A stretch of 64,000 bases of DNA from Bacteroidota bacterium (GCA_022572355.1 JACZWC010000004.1:56987-120986), one strand, 5' to 3'; positions 1 to 10,051 are shown, numbered from the stretch's first letter. Notes: generated by a model not told the origin, from the sequence alone. Made by a program: numbers and translations.

Positions 1-189
1 GTTCATATAATCAGGTGAACCAAGAACGCTATCCACCCCAGACCAAGGAGGAGTCAGAGTGTCCTGACTAGCATCACTAGGACACATTGTATAAATATCG
101 AAGCCAGGGTTAGGTACAAGATTCTGTCCATGAACAGAAATGCTAACAAATAACATCAATATAGTGATAGATCTCTTCTGCACTGCCAT
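1..189 (-). CDS. Secreted protein, N-terminal fragment (cut by window edge)
   Basis: The first 63 codons of a gene that runs off the left edge. The start is the ATG at 187-189, and the frame stays open to base 1. Residues 1-22 form a signal peptide (basic start, hydrophobic core, end VHGQ). The mature part begins NLVPNPGF, followed by CP, PPW and SPDY segments. This N-terminal pattern is common in secreted Bacteroidetes proteins, many of which carry an OmpA or T9SS sorting domain further on; that part is not visible here. The function cannot be assigned. It is transcribed away from the T9SS gene at 632. Confidence 0.7.
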   Translation of the reverse strand, partial: MAVQKRSITILMLFVSISVHGQNLVPNPGFDIYTMCPSDASQDTLTPPWSGVDSVLGSPDYMN

Positions 190-631
190 CAACTTGTTTT
201 ATCCACCATAAAGATAACCATTAGCGGAAAATATGGGATAGCCAAAGACACAAAACCAGATAAGAGCCAACTTAGTTCGAGTCTACATTAGACCTGAATG
301 TTTCAGGTCTAGATAATGTTTATCTGCTATTCATATGATGAGGACAGTTAGTTAGCCGTTTTGGCCTCACATAATAAGTTGGTTGCCCGACAAGGCAAAA
401 GAAAATCTGCTGCCATGGGGAGGTTAACGCCGCAGAGTGGCGGGTAACATGATTCGTTGTAGACCCAGATAATAGTCTTTCATCTAACCATTGTACCCGC
501 ATATCTAAAAAAGCTAGGATTTATCTTCTTATTTTATTATCTTTTTCGTTCCAAAGGGAACCCTTTTCCTGATTGATTTTGCTAATTGTCCTCTTTTTGG
601 CCAATATCATGAGTTAATTTTATCAAAAATA
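190..631. other. Intergenic region between divergent genes
   Basis: About 440 bases between the divergent secreted-protein genes. A 60-codon minus-strand frame (320-502) exists, but it has no recognisable motif and an unlikely composition, so I treat it as non-coding. The only clear structure is a pair of adjacent perfect hairpins at 289-325. Promoters for both flanking genes must lie here, but I could not find a convincing TAnnTTTG box. Confidence 0.6.
289..325. repeat. Two abutting hairpins with identical TGT loops
   Basis: The arms TAGACCTGAA (289-298) and TTCAGGTCTA (302-311) are perfect inverses around a TGT loop. They are followed by AGATAA (311-316) and TTATCT (320-325), again around TGT. 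The two stems share base 311. No T-tract follows on the plus strand, so a standard terminator is unlikely. The site could be a protein-binding site or a small mobile palindrome. Confidence 0.55.
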
Positions 632-2416
632 ATGACCAATCACACGCAAAAGCTCCTACTTATCCTTGCACTAACACTTGTCTTTGTCAACGCCGTTTCT
701 CAATCATTTGACTCAGTAAACATCAATAATATCAATGCTCGTATCAATGCCGGTGGTAATTTATTTCAGGTCCAGTCAACAGGATCTCCCGCATTTGAAG
801 TTCCTAAAGGCAGTGGAAAACATACGGTATTCAGTGCTGAGTTGTGGATTGGTGGGTTGGGTAATGGAAGCATTTTACATGAAGCAGGACAACAGTACGG
901 CGGTATTATCGGAGATACCACTTTTTGGCCTGGCCCCGTTATGGATACACCAAGCTATTCCGTATCAGAGAATCTTTTGTGGAATCGCGTGTGGAAGGTT
1001 AACAAGAGTGAGATTGATTCTCACATAGTAAACTGGAGTGAATCGGGATACGTGATTCCGCAAAACCTTGTGGATTGGCCGGGGAATGGGGATGTTGGTA
1101 AAGGACAAGCGGCCTTATTGGCTCCGTTTGTCGATAGAACAGGTGATCAAATCTATGATCCTTCCGACGGTGATTATCCACTGATTAAGGGAGATCAAGT
1201 GATTTACTTTTTATACAATGATGACAGGAAAGCACACCTCAACGGCGGAGAAAAATTGCGAATTGAAATTCACGGTATGGCGTATGAATTTGATTGTCCT
1301 TCGGATTCTGCGTTACACAACACAATTTTCGTGAACTACAGGATAGTCAACCGATCTGCCAATAATTATGATTCTACATACATTGGCGCCAATTTCGATG
1401 GCGATATTGGAGACCCTAATGATGATTATGTTGAAAGTGATGTAGCAAGAGGAGCCTTCTTCCAATATAATGCAGATTCAATAGACGGAATTGGTGCACC
1501 CTCCCATTATGGAGCTAACCCGCCGGCGCAGTCAATTGTCTTTTTGAAAGGGCCCAGGATGCCAAATGACGGACTAGACAATCCTAGCGGTGGATGTGAT
1601 GAAAGTATAAATGGGTTTGGATTTGGTGATGGGATTACGGATAATGAGTGTTACGGGATGATGCATTTCAAGTATTACTGTAATCCCTCATGTTTAATAT
1701 CGGCTCAGAATGATCCTTATACAGCGGATGATTACTACAATTACCTCAGGGGAAAGTGGAAGGACGGAAAAGAATTAAGCTATGGCGGATTTGGGCATTT
1801 TAGTAATTGCACATCGTGCGAGAGTGCAAGGTTCATGTATTCGTCAAATTCCGATACCTGTCATTGGGGTACGGGAGGTATCGCGCCCCTTGATACCATT
1901 GCGTGGACGGAGGAAAATGCCGGACTTCCGCCTGCTGACAAAAGAGGTTTAGGCTCTATGGGGCCATTTACTTTTGGCGTTGGTGATACTGTTGAACTGG
2001 ATTTCGCATTTGTGTTTGGACGTGATTATGCAGACACTACTGGAGATCCATACACAAGCGTAATAGTCATGAAGTCTAGAATTGATTCGATAAGGTCATA
2101 TTTTGAAAAAAACATGACACCATGTGGGGACGCGTTCACTGGCATAGGAGAAGTAAAAGAAGAGGTCAAGAAGATAAGGGTATATCCAAACCCCGTTACA
2201 GATTACCTTGAAATCGAATGCGATCGCCGTTCCAAAATTGAGGATTTCAGTGTGTTCAATATGATGGGACAGAAATTGATCAGCTTTAAGAACAGAGCTA
2301 TACTTCCAGCTTCGTCAAAAACCGTTATTGCTGTAAACCATCTGAATAAGGGAATACATGTAATTATGTTAAAGGTAGATGGCGAAATTTTATACCGCAA
2401 ATTTCTGAAGTTATGA
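632..2416 (+). CDS. T9SS-secreted protein of unknown function, type A sorting domain
   Basis: A 594-residue exported protein. Residues 1-24 are a signal peptide ending in AVSQ. The central region (about 30-510) has no catalytic motif I recognise. It is rich in Gly, Asp and aromatic residues, with clusters of cysteines around residues 330-410 that may form disulfides. From about residue 514 there is a typical type IX secretion C-terminal domain: VYPNPVTDYLEI, then a VFNMMGQKL strand and a final LNKGIHVIMLKVDG segment. Such domains direct export across the outer membrane and anchoring to the cell surface. The next gene starts 31 bases downstream on the same strand and also encodes T9SS cargo, so the two are probably co-transcribed. 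The start at 632 gives a clean signal peptide. Confidence 0.85.
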   Translation: MTNHTQKLLLILALTLVFVNAVSQSFDSVNINNINARINAGGNLFQVQSTGSPAFEVPKGSGKHTVFSAELWIGGLGNGSILHEAGQQYGGIIGDTTFWPGPVMDTPSYSVSENLLWNRVWKVNKSEIDSHIVNWSESGYVIPQNLVDWPGNGDVGKGQAALLAPFVDRTGDQIYDPSDGDYPLIKGDQVIYFLYNDDRKAHLNGGEKLRIEIHGMAYEFDCPSDSALHNTIFVNYRIVNRSANNYDSTYIGANFDGDIGDPNDDYVESDVARGAFFQYNADSIDGIGAPSHYGANPPAQSIVFLKGPRMPNDGLDNPSGGCDESINGFGFGDGITDNECYGMMHFKYYCNPSCLISAQNDPYTADDYYNYLRGKWKDGKELSYGGFGHFSNCTSCESARFMYSSNSDTCHWGTGGIAPLDTIAWTEENAGLPPADKRGLGSMGPFTFGVGDTVELDFAFVFGRDYADTTGDPYTSVIVMKSRIDSIRSYFEKNMTPCGDAFTGIGEVKEEVKKIRVYPNPVTDYLEIECDRRSKIEDFSVFNMMGQKLISFKNRAILPASSKTVIAVNHLNKGIHVIMLKVDGEILYRKFLKL

Positions 2417-2447
2417 TTACGTAATAACCTACGCAAACCCGTATACG

Positions 2448-5400
2448 ATGAAAAAAATAAAAATTATTATATGTCTTTGTTTTTTAAGTGTCGGGAATTA
2501 CCTTCTTGCTCAATCAGATACTTTTTTAGTTAATAATCACTCCTATGTTCGTTCTAACGGTGATTGGTATGTGTTGAATCAGTACAATGAGTTCAGTTAT
2601 AGGGTTGACCCGGAAATAATTACTGTGCGGTTTCATGATTGGGTAAGTGAGATTCAAAAGACTGCATTGCATTCCTCCTTCAATTGCACTGTAATTCGCA
2701 CGAATATATTAGGGTTTGTTGATATCGGTGTACGGCCCGGGGATGAAGTGATTCAAGTATTACAGCTTTACATCAATAGCGGATTATGTCAAGTAGCGGA
2801 GTTGAACACTTTCGGAGAAGTTTTTGCGTGCTCACCTGACGACGTTCATTATTTGAATAACAATCAATGGTATTTGAACCAGATCAATATGCCCGCTGCA
2901 TGGAACATCGAAACTGGAGACCCCAGTATTGTTGTGGCAATAATTGAAGGCTATGATTTTAACCATGAGGATATAGGCTTTGGAACCGATAATTATTCCA
3001 ATGTATGGCTAAATCCAGCTGAAAATGGATTGGATAGTGCTGGTTTTGACGCGTCGATAAATCAATTTGATGATGACGGGAATGGTTTTGTTGATGATTA
3101 TCAGGGATGGAAATTCACGTTAGGTGGTGGCTCTAACGATCTGATTGGAGGCTTTGATAGTCATGGCACCTCTATTGCCGGTATTGTTGCTGCAAAAACA
3201 AATAATAATTCACAGGGCATTGCAGGAATAGCGGGGGGATGTGGAAATGAAGGTGTAAAGTTGATGAATCTTGCCTATAATCCCGCCTTTGCTAGTGCCG
3301 TAGTGGATGATGCCATCTGTTATGCAGCGATTACAGGTGCACATATAATATCATTGAGCGTTGGTGTTTCGCAATCTAATTGTATAGATGCTGCATTGCA
3401 ATTTGCGTACGAGCAGAAAGGTGTATTGATAATTTCAGCAGCAGGTAATAATGGTGCTGGCGTTGATCCTCCCAACTCAATTTGTTATCCTGCAACCGAG
3501 TCTGTTGTAATGGCTGTCGGAGCGACGAACATGAGTGATCAAAGGGCAAATTTTTCGAGCCATGGCCCACAGTTGGAAATTGCGGCACCAGGAGTTAGTA
3601 TGTTTACTACAAGATCCGTTGACACCTATGATTACGCCCCTGGTACGCCTTGTACCGGATGTGGCACTTCCTTTTCCGCTCCGGTGGTCTCAGGTGTAGC
3701 TGCACTGATGTTATCGGCCAATCCTTCTCTCTCCAATGTCGCATTAAGAGCTAAACTTCAATGTACCTCGGACAAAGTTGGGGGTTATACTTATACAGAT
3801 GGCCGCAGCATTCAATTGGGATATGGGAGGGTAAATGCAGAGCAAGCGCTTCAAGCTGCGAATGGCACCTTTTATGTGACAACAATTACCTCAGGAAATT
3901 CTGTTGTCTGGACGGATCCAACCATACGCTGTGACCTTCTCATTCAAACCAATGCATCCCTTGTAATGCCAGCCGATGTATTATTAGAACAACATGTTAC
4001 AGTGACAATCGAGAATGGTGGAACATTAATCATTTCGAATGGAGCAACTTTTCAGTTGGAGGAACAAGCGAATCTATTCTCAAGTGGGATGATCAATATA
4101 GGGAGTGGTGGGCGATTAGAAGTGCAGGCTAGTGCTGATGCTTTTATTCAAACTGGAGGCACATTGGAATTACAGGATGGAGCTGAACTTTTTATCCATG
4201 ATGGCGCCGTGTTAAATGTCGAAAGCGGAGGTGAGCTAATACTGAAGAATCAAACCCCGGGTAAAGGAATTGTTTTGGGAGATGTTGCTGGGCCACAAAC
4301 AGCAGAATTAAAAATAGAAGGTACTCTCAGCACCGACCCAAATATAGATCTGAATTTCTCGGGTGAAGGTTTTATCAACTTTTCGGGGACGAACTCTTCT
4401 CTAAACCTGGGTCAGTTGGGTATTATAGGTCTCACTGGTGCGGCCAACGATGATTTGCTCATGCAAATCTCAGACAATGCCAACATCACTATCAGTGTGG
4501 ACAATGGAGTGATTTTCACCAATGGAATTGTCAAGGTTACCGGCAATGCCACTTTGAATATTGACGCATTTAATTTTATTGTTTTAGCAAACGGAACTCT
4601 TGAAGTAGAGTCGAGTGGAACAGTTGAGTTGAATAGCGGTGGTACACTGAGAATGTTCAATAATGGGCTAACGAGTATCCTACATGGAGGGAAATTACAA
4701 TTCAATAATGGAGCAAATATATTCCTGCAAGATGACGAAAGTTTACTTGAGATTAAAGGAATCCTGGCTATTGACGACAATACAGATTTTACGTTCACAG
4801 GTAATGGCTTTATTCGCCTTAACTCACCATTAGTGCAAGCAGGAACCAATTCCAGGTTACTCTTAGAAGGTGCTGGTGTTAGTGATAAGGTATTGGAAGT
4901 TATAGGAAATACTGAGTTGTCATCCGACCTTGTTCTTTTCAGAATACTTAACGGTAACGCTTTTTTTCAAGGTGGAAGATTAGAAGTGAGTGGCCCTCTG
5001 ACATTAGACGAGGTGTTATTTACCGAAGTATTTACGATAAGCGGTAGCGAAGGCTTATTAGTGCATGGTCAGAATGGGATAGATATTAACAATTGCACAT
5101 TTGACGGTGTGCCGGTATGGGGTACACTGTACCTTGGCAACAGTACGCTTCCTATAAGGAACACGATTATTCAAAACTGTTCCACCGGTCTGAAAACATA
5201 TGGTGGATCCGTTCTTCTTACCAATGTTTCATTAATTAATAACACTGATATAGGGTGGAAAGCTGAAGGGTTGGAATATCCTAGCCTCCTTACCGATTGC
5301 CTTTTTGATGGCAACAATACAGGAATGCATGTAGCATCATCAACAGGAGCTTTGGTTAAACTACTTCGTACAGATGTTCTGGCGAATTCTACAGGATTAA

Positions 5401-8400
5401 TTGGAGTTGTGAGTGTGAATGTAGCATTAGATGTGAAATGTGGCTCGGTAAAGTACCATTTATGGACAGGCTTTCACTGCAGTGCTAATTCTACACTGAA
5501 CATGAGTATTCCGATGTATGCAGGATTTGTAGACGCAAGTGAGAATAAATGGAGTACTATCTATGTTGAAGATGCGTATTTATATTTAGCCAATGGATAC
5601 AATAACTTCTTTGTAGAAAATTCAGGGTGGAAGATCATTAACGGCTCCTTAGCTGAATCTTGTCCAACTGCCAATCCCACAGATCCATTCATTCTAAATG
5701 TTGACAACAATCAATGGTACGACCCTCAAACGAGTTCGGGATCAATTCAACCAGCGGATTATGATTTGACTGCTACTCCCGATTGTCCGGTACAATTAGA
5801 GGACAACGACTTTAAGCAACCAGTTGCCTGCGGTTCTATTAGTCCTTGCAGTTTCGGGCCATTATTCTGCATCATAGGACCCAATAATTGTACAAACTGT
5901 CCTGTTATGCAAACGGCGGATTTCAACGGAATCCTTATGAATGAGGCCGTTGATATCGCAATTAACAATATGGAATTGGTAGATAATACAAAGGATGATC
6001 TCACCGCCGTTAACATGTTTCACCAAATACTGACATCTCAGTTAGATAGGAGCGACCCTGATATTTCCTTCCTGGCGAAATACGCATATTCACAAATGAA
6101 CAATGCACTCCGAAACGCCTTTGTTACCGGTAAAATCACCGAAGCCGACAATCTAACATCTTTACATCCTTCTCTTCAGGAGGTTAGAGATGTTCAGGAT
6201 TCTTTAACCGAGACATTGACCCAAGAGAATTTTCTAAGGCATTTTTATCTTGAAGTAGATAAAGCAGATATGTATCGCCTGGCGGGGAAACGAAACACTT
6301 GTCTGCAAAGACTCAACGCAATTGATAATTGCTATTTAAGGCAACAGGAGAGATTATTTTTGAACCGACAAATTGCAATTGTTGACGCAGAAAACCTGTT
6401 TCTGACAGGTCAGGTTACTCAAGGGGAGTTTGAAGAATTATTAGCAGCAGCGCCTCACCAAGAGCTGCCAAGACCAACGCTAGTGGATTCAACCGTTTCT
6501 TTAGACAATACAGTGAGTATTGGTACAGGAACTACTATTAGCGCCAATACTAGTATTGGAAGTAATTCCGAGATCGGGGACGATGTAACAATTGGAGAAA
6601 ACGTAACAATTTCTGAAGGTGTAGTCATTGAGTCGAACACAACCGTTGGTGAGAACACTACGATAGAAATGAACACAACCATTGGTGAGAACACAACAAT
6701 CGCCGATAATGTTGAGATTAACAAAGACGCAACAATCGGAGACAATGTAATCATTGAAGACAATGTGCATATTTCAAAGGATGTAGTGATTGGTGACAAC
6801 GTCACATTAAGAGAGGGAACTTTTTTGAAAAAGGATGTTCAAATCTCTGACGGGGCTTGCATAGAAAGCAATGTAAGAATTGGAATGACGACTACAATAG
6901 GCACCAATGCAATTGTTGGAGAAAACAGCAAGCTGGGAAATAATGTGCTCATTGGAGATGAAAGCATCATAGAAGATGGGGTTACGTTAAACAATGGTGC
7001 AGAAATCGGCACTGGGGCCGTTGTTGAAAGTGGAAGTACGATTGGAATGAATGCTTCGATCTGTGATGGAGAAACAAGCGGTAATGTTTCAAATAATGGC
7101 AATGTTGGGTCATGTACCAGTCCAACCGCACCAACTGATCCTGCAAGTGTTGTGCTCAATTGTGACTTTGCAATTGCCAGAACGGATATGCATCACAACT
7201 TTTTTAACGGCTTCTCAGCCAGTGAAAATGGAAGTGACACACTATGTGTAAATAGTACTATTATCTTCAGGCCAGATCAGTTTTCTCAAAGCTATTTTTG
7301 GGATTTTGGAGATTGTGTCACATCCACCGAAGAATCTCCGGCTCATGAATATTCACAGCCAGGGGTTTATATTATCAAATTGGTTCAAGATTTGAATTGC
7401 ACATTGGATACGCTAATAGGGGCTGTGTCAGTATTTCCCAAGCCGCAACCATCATTCACTTTATCAGCATCCTGCGACCTAGTTAGAGAAATTACCTTTT
7501 CCAGATCAACGCAGATAAGTGATTTCAGCCCTCCAGGTTGTTTTGAGCAAACTACGGAATGTCTCTCGTTTACACCACTTGATACGAGTCGTTTAAGGGT
7601 AAAATACAACTGGGATTTCGGTACTGGGTTATTTCAACCGTTGGAAGAAATCTTTTCAGTATCAGAAGTTGTAGCGGGTATTCCTGGAAATATCAGTCGT
7701 ATTTATCCTTTGGATGAATCTTTTGTTGTTTCGCTGACTACCTTATTACAGATTCTCGATCTACATGATAATGTATGGAAGGATTTGGGATGCGCGGTCA
7801 CTTTCTCAGATGAATTGAACACATCGCAGAATATTCAGGCGGATTTCACTACGGATAGCATATTATGCCGGGACAAAAACGTTTCTTTCGTAAATACTAG
7901 TACAGGAGGAACCTCACCACATATATGGTCGTGGGATTTTGATAATGGACAACTCTCTTCTGAAGAAGACCCGACAAGCACATATAGTACAAACGGTAAT
8001 TTTACGGTAAAATTAATTGCCAATGAGGCATTAGGATGTTCTGATTCAATTGAAAAAACGATTTCTATCCTGCCGCTACCAGAGGCAGGTTTTAGCTTTG
8101 CAATTAACGGTCTTGAAGTTTCGTTTACAGACTTATCCTCTAATACAACCACCTATATATGGGATTTCGGAGATGGTTCATTAATAAGTTCTGACCAGGA
8201 ACCAGTTCATTCCTATGAAGAATCTGGAACTTTTACTGTTTGCCAGGTTGTTCTAAGTAGTTGTGGTATAGATAGTCTGTGCCAGGAGGTAACTGTAATA
8301 GGCGGATTCCAAAAAGCATACGGCGGCACAGGCTCTGATAAGGGTCTCAGCGTGATTAACACCTCAGATGGTGGATTTGCAAGCGTAGGAACCACCAATT

Positions 8401-9950
8401 CGTTTGGAGCAGGTAACTTAGATGTAATAGCAACCAAAACAGATGCAACGGGCACTGTAATATGGTCAAAGACCTATGGAGGTAACAGGCTGGAAGATGC
8501 GAATACAATTCGTCAAACATCAGATGGGGGTTACATTATTGGAGGGAGAACGAAAAGCTTTGGCGTAAACTCACTTAACAAAGGAATGGTCATTAAAATA
8601 GACGTGAATGGGGACGTAGAATGGTCAAAAGTATTTACTCAACCGCAGAATTTGTTCTTTTCTGTAATTCGTGAGTTAAGTGGAGGAGGATATGCTATTG
8701 TAGGAAACACGGGTGAAGGAGGGGGAGGGAGAAACATTCTGTTTGCGAAGTTGGACGCACTGGGGAATGAAGTGTTTGTAAAGGCCATCGGAGGCAGTGG
8801 GTCTCAATTTGGACGGCACTTGGATCTTACAAGCGATGGTGGTTTCATGATTCTTGGGGATACCAGAGCAATTCCCGATATTGATTTGCTGGCTATTAAA
8901 TTGGATGCTTCTGGAACAATTGAGTGGTCAAATTCATACTCGGGTGCGTTATTTGATATCGGAATCTCCACAGCGGAGGTGGAGCTATTCTGCACTAATG
9001 ACGGTGGATTTGTATTTTCTGGCTTCACCACGTCTTTTGGTGTGGGGGGTAGTGATGGTGTGATGTTGAAGGTGGATAGCCTTGGCAACCTCTTGTGGGC
9101 TAAGACATACGGTGGAGTCAATAATGATATATTACATTCCGTAAAAGAAGAAACTGGCACTCAGAATCTGATCGCATGTGGAAGGACAAATAGCTTTGGT
9201 TCAGGATTATCCGACATTTATTTCGTAAAAACGGATAGCGAAGGAAACTTGCTCGAGTCGAAAACCTTTGGAGGATCGGGTAATGATGATGTGAATAGTT
9301 CGGATGACATCTTTCAAATTACTCCTGATGGCGGAGTAATTATTACCGGTTACACAAGTAGTTTTGGAGCTGGTGGGAATGATCTGTATCTGATCAAAAC
9401 AGGCCCAGATGGAAGTTCAGGCTGTAACGAGGTTTCTCCGGTTGCCACACAAGTCACAACAGTGAATCCAACGGTAACTGCAGTTACCCACCCTGTTTCA
9501 TCAAGTTTTTTCACCGTTGTGGCCCATTCATTGAGTGTGAGTGATCCAGCGATTGTTGAGACTTCCATATGTCCATTGCCGCAAGCAAAAATGGGTAACA
9601 CAGGAGGAAACTCTGGAGAAGGCAAAGAAGTGATAGCGGAAGAAGGCTCTGGTAAGGAACTGGCCTTTGACAATTCCTTATCAGATGAAAGATTTACTCT
9701 AAACATTTACCCTAATCCATTTTCTGACGTTACAGTTATCGCGGCGTATATAACTCCTGATTTAACCAATGCCGAAATAATGATAATTGATTTGTTAGGC
9801 ACTGTGGTCAATAGATTCGATCTAAAGGCGGGACACAATTTTATTGAAATAAATGGGAGTGATCTCTCTTCTGGAATTTACTTTTACAGCTTAATAAGTA
9901 ACGGAAGCATAAAGGAGTCAAGGAAAGTAGTGCATTTAAAATTGCAGTAA
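2448..9950 (+). CDS. Giant T9SS-secreted subtilase-like mosaic protein with beta-helices, hexapeptide repeats, PKD domains and propeller-like repeats
   Basis: A 2500-residue surface protein. Order: signal peptide 1-22; peptidase S8 domain about 140-475, with His in SHGTSIAG (H239), Asn in SAAGNNG (N334) and Ser in GTSFSAP (S408). The first motif reads VAIIEGYDFNHED, so the catalytic Asp position is missing or replaced by Glu167. Next come about 320 residues of Gly/Asn-rich beta-helix-like repeats (485-805), a second beta-helix-like stretch (825-1070), a helical segment (about 1160-1340), a long hexapeptide-repeat (left-handed beta-helix) block (1345-1545), and four PKD-like segments with WDFG/WDFD signatures (1575-1940). 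Seven SDGGY...SFG...KTD...G repeats of 50-60 residues follow (1955-2323), then a T9SS type A sorting domain beginning YPNPF (2414-2500). The role is likely adhesion or surface proteolysis. The peptidase activity is uncertain because of the altered Asp motif. Confidence 0.85.
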   Translation: MKKIKIIICLCFLSVGNYLLAQSDTFLVNNHSYVRSNGDWYVLNQYNEFSYRVDPEIITVRFHDWVSEIQKTALHSSFNCTVIRTNILGFVDIGVRPGDEVIQVLQLYINSGLCQVAELNTFGEVFACSPDDVHYLNNNQWYLNQINMPAAWNIETGDPSIVVAIIEGYDFNHEDIGFGTDNYSNVWLNPAENGLDSAGFDASINQFDDDGNGFVDDYQGWKFTLGGGSNDLIGGFDSHGTSIAGIVAAKTNNNSQGIAGIAGGCGNEGVKLMNLAYNPAFASAVVDDAICYAAITGAHIISLSVGVSQSNCIDAALQFAYEQKGVLIISAAGNNGAGVDPPNSICYPATESVVMAVGATNMSDQRANFSSHGPQLEIAAPGVSMFTTRSVDTYDYAPGTPCTGCGTSFSAPVVSGVAALMLSANPSLSNVALRAKLQCTSDKVGGYTYTDGRSIQLGYGRVNAEQALQAANGTFYVTTITSGNSVVWTDPTIRCDLLIQTNASLVMPADVLLEQHVTVTIENGGTLIISNGATFQLEEQANLFSSGMINIGSGGRLEVQASADAFIQTGGTLELQDGAELFIHDGAVLNVESGGELILKNQTPGKGIVLGDVAGPQTAELKIEGTLSTDPNIDLNFSGEGFINFSGTNSSLNLGQLGIIGLTGAANDDLLMQISDNANITISVDNGVIFTNGIVKVTGNATLNIDAFNFIVLANGTLEVESSGTVELNSGGTLRMFNNGLTSILHGGKLQFNNGANIFLQDDESLLEIKGILAIDDNTDFTFTGNGFIRLNSPLVQAGTNSRLLLEGAGVSDKVLEVIGNTELSSDLVLFRILNGNAFFQGGRLEVSGPLTLDEVLFTEVFTISGSEGLLVHGQNGIDINNCTFDGVPVWGTLYLGNSTLPIRNTIIQNCSTGLKTYGGSVLLTNVSLINNTDIGWKAEGLEYPSLLTDCLFDGNNTGMHVASSTGALVKLLRTDVLANSTGLIGVVSVNVALDVKCGSVKYHLWTGFHCSANSTLNMSIPMYAGFVDASENKWSTIYVEDAYLYLANGYNNFFVENSGWKIINGSLAESCPTANPTDPFILNVDNNQWYDPQTSSGSIQPADYDLTATPDCPVQLEDNDFKQPVACGSISPCSFGPLFCIIGPNNCTNCPVMQTADFNGILMNEAVDIAINNMELVDNTKDDLTAVNMFHQILTSQLDRSDPDISFLAKYAYSQMNNALRNAFVTGKITEADNLTSLHPSLQEVRDVQDSLTETLTQENFLRHFYLEVDKADMYRLAGKRNTCLQRLNAIDNCYLRQQERLFLNRQIAIVDAENLFLTGQVTQGEFEELLAAAPHQELPRPTLVDSTVSLDNTVSIGTGTTISANTSIGSNSEIGDDVTIGENVTISEGVVIESNTTVGENTTIEMNTTIGENTTIADNVEINKDATIGDNVIIEDNVHISKDVVIGDNVTLREGTFLKKDVQISDGACIESNVRIGMTTTIGTNAIVGENSKLGNNVLIGDESIIEDGVTLNNGAEIGTGAVVESGSTIGMNASICDGETSGNVSNNGNVGSCTSPTAPTDPASVVLNCDFAIARTDMHHNFFNGFSASENGSDTLCVNSTIIFRPDQFSQSYFWDFGDCVTSTEESPAHEYSQPGVYIIKLVQDLNCTLDTLIGAVSVFPKPQPSFTLSASCDLVREITFSRSTQISDFSPPGCFEQTTECLSFTPLDTSRLRVKYNWDFGTGLFQPLEEIFSVSEVVAGIPGNISRIYPLDESFVVSLTTLLQILDLHDNVWKDLGCAVTFSDELNTSQNIQADFTTDSILCRDKNVSFVNTSTGGTSPHIWSWDFDNGQLSSEEDPTSTYSTNGNFTVKLIANEALGCSDSIEKTISILPLPEAGFSFAINGLEVSFTDLSSNTTTYIWDFGDGSLISSDQEPVHSYEESGTFTVCQVVLSSCGIDSLCQEVTVIGGFQKAYGGTGSDKGLSVINTSDGGFASVGTTNSFGAGNLDVIATKTDATGTVIWSKTYGGNRLEDANTIRQTSDGGYIIGGRTKSFGVNSLNKGMVIKIDVNGDVEWSKVFTQPQNLFFSVIRELSGGGYAIVGNTGEGGGGRNILFAKLDALGNEVFVKAIGGSGSQFGRHLDLTSDGGFMILGDTRAIPDIDLLAIKLDASGTIEWSNSYSGALFDIGISTAEVELFCTNDGGFVFSGFTTSFGVGGSDGVMLKVDSLGNLLWAKTYGGVNNDILHSVKEETGTQNLIACGRTNSFGSGLSDIYFVKTDSEGNLLESKTFGGSGNDDVNSSDDIFQITPDGGVIITGYTSSFGAGGNDLYLIKTGPDGSSGCNEVSPVATQVTTVNPTVTAVTHPVSSSFFTVVAHSLSVSDPAIVETSICPLPQAKMGNTGGNSGEGKEVIAEEGSGKELAFDNSLSDERFTLNIYPNPFSDVTVIAAYITPDLTNAEIMIIDLLGTVVNRFDLKAGHNFIEINGSDLSSGIYFYSLISNGSIKESRKVVHLKLQ
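6483..7080 (+). other. Hexapeptide-repeat (left-handed beta-helix) block inside the secreted subtilase
   Basis: Residues 1345-1545 of the 2500-residue protein consist of about 30 consecutive six-residue units such as TIGENT, TIADNV and VIGDNV, with Ile or Val at every sixth position. This pattern forms left-handed beta-helices in acyltransferases. There is no acyltransferase C-terminal helix or active-site histidine pattern, so here it is probably a structural stalk. The repeats also keep the antisense strand open in two frames; those antisense frames are not genes. Confidence 0.75.
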
Positions 9951-10031
9951 AAAATTGGGAATTACCCAAAGATTAACGTAACAATAATTCCCAAAAATCA
10001 TAGGGTTTTGGTACTGGTACTGCCTTACCAG

Positions 10032-10051
10032 CCTGCCTGTCCGTAGGCAGG
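10032..10051. repeat. Dispersed palindrome, CCTGCCT...AGGCAGG family
   Basis: Arms CCTGCCT and AGGCAGG with a six-base centre. The same palindrome occurs at 20212-20235, and a related version at 27489-27505, always between genes. This type of short palindrome is widespread in Bacteroidetes genomes. The function is unknown. Confidence 0.7.

Noticed and set aside
320..502. 60-codon minus-strand frame
   Set aside because: No conserved motif, implausible composition, and it overlaps palindromic DNA; treated as chance.
4412..4849. 145-codon antisense frame in the beta-helix region of the large subtilase
   Set aside because: Same cause: repetitive sense sequence; no signal, motif or start context.
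6455..7159. Long antisense frames opposite the hexapeptide repeats
   Set aside because: They arise because the regular repeat excludes stop codons on the other strand; the sense frame has a clear fold and domain context.
9955..9994. Terminator after the T9SS gene
   Set aside because: The 10-base inverted repeat has a 20-base loop and no T-run; kept only as a hairpin.
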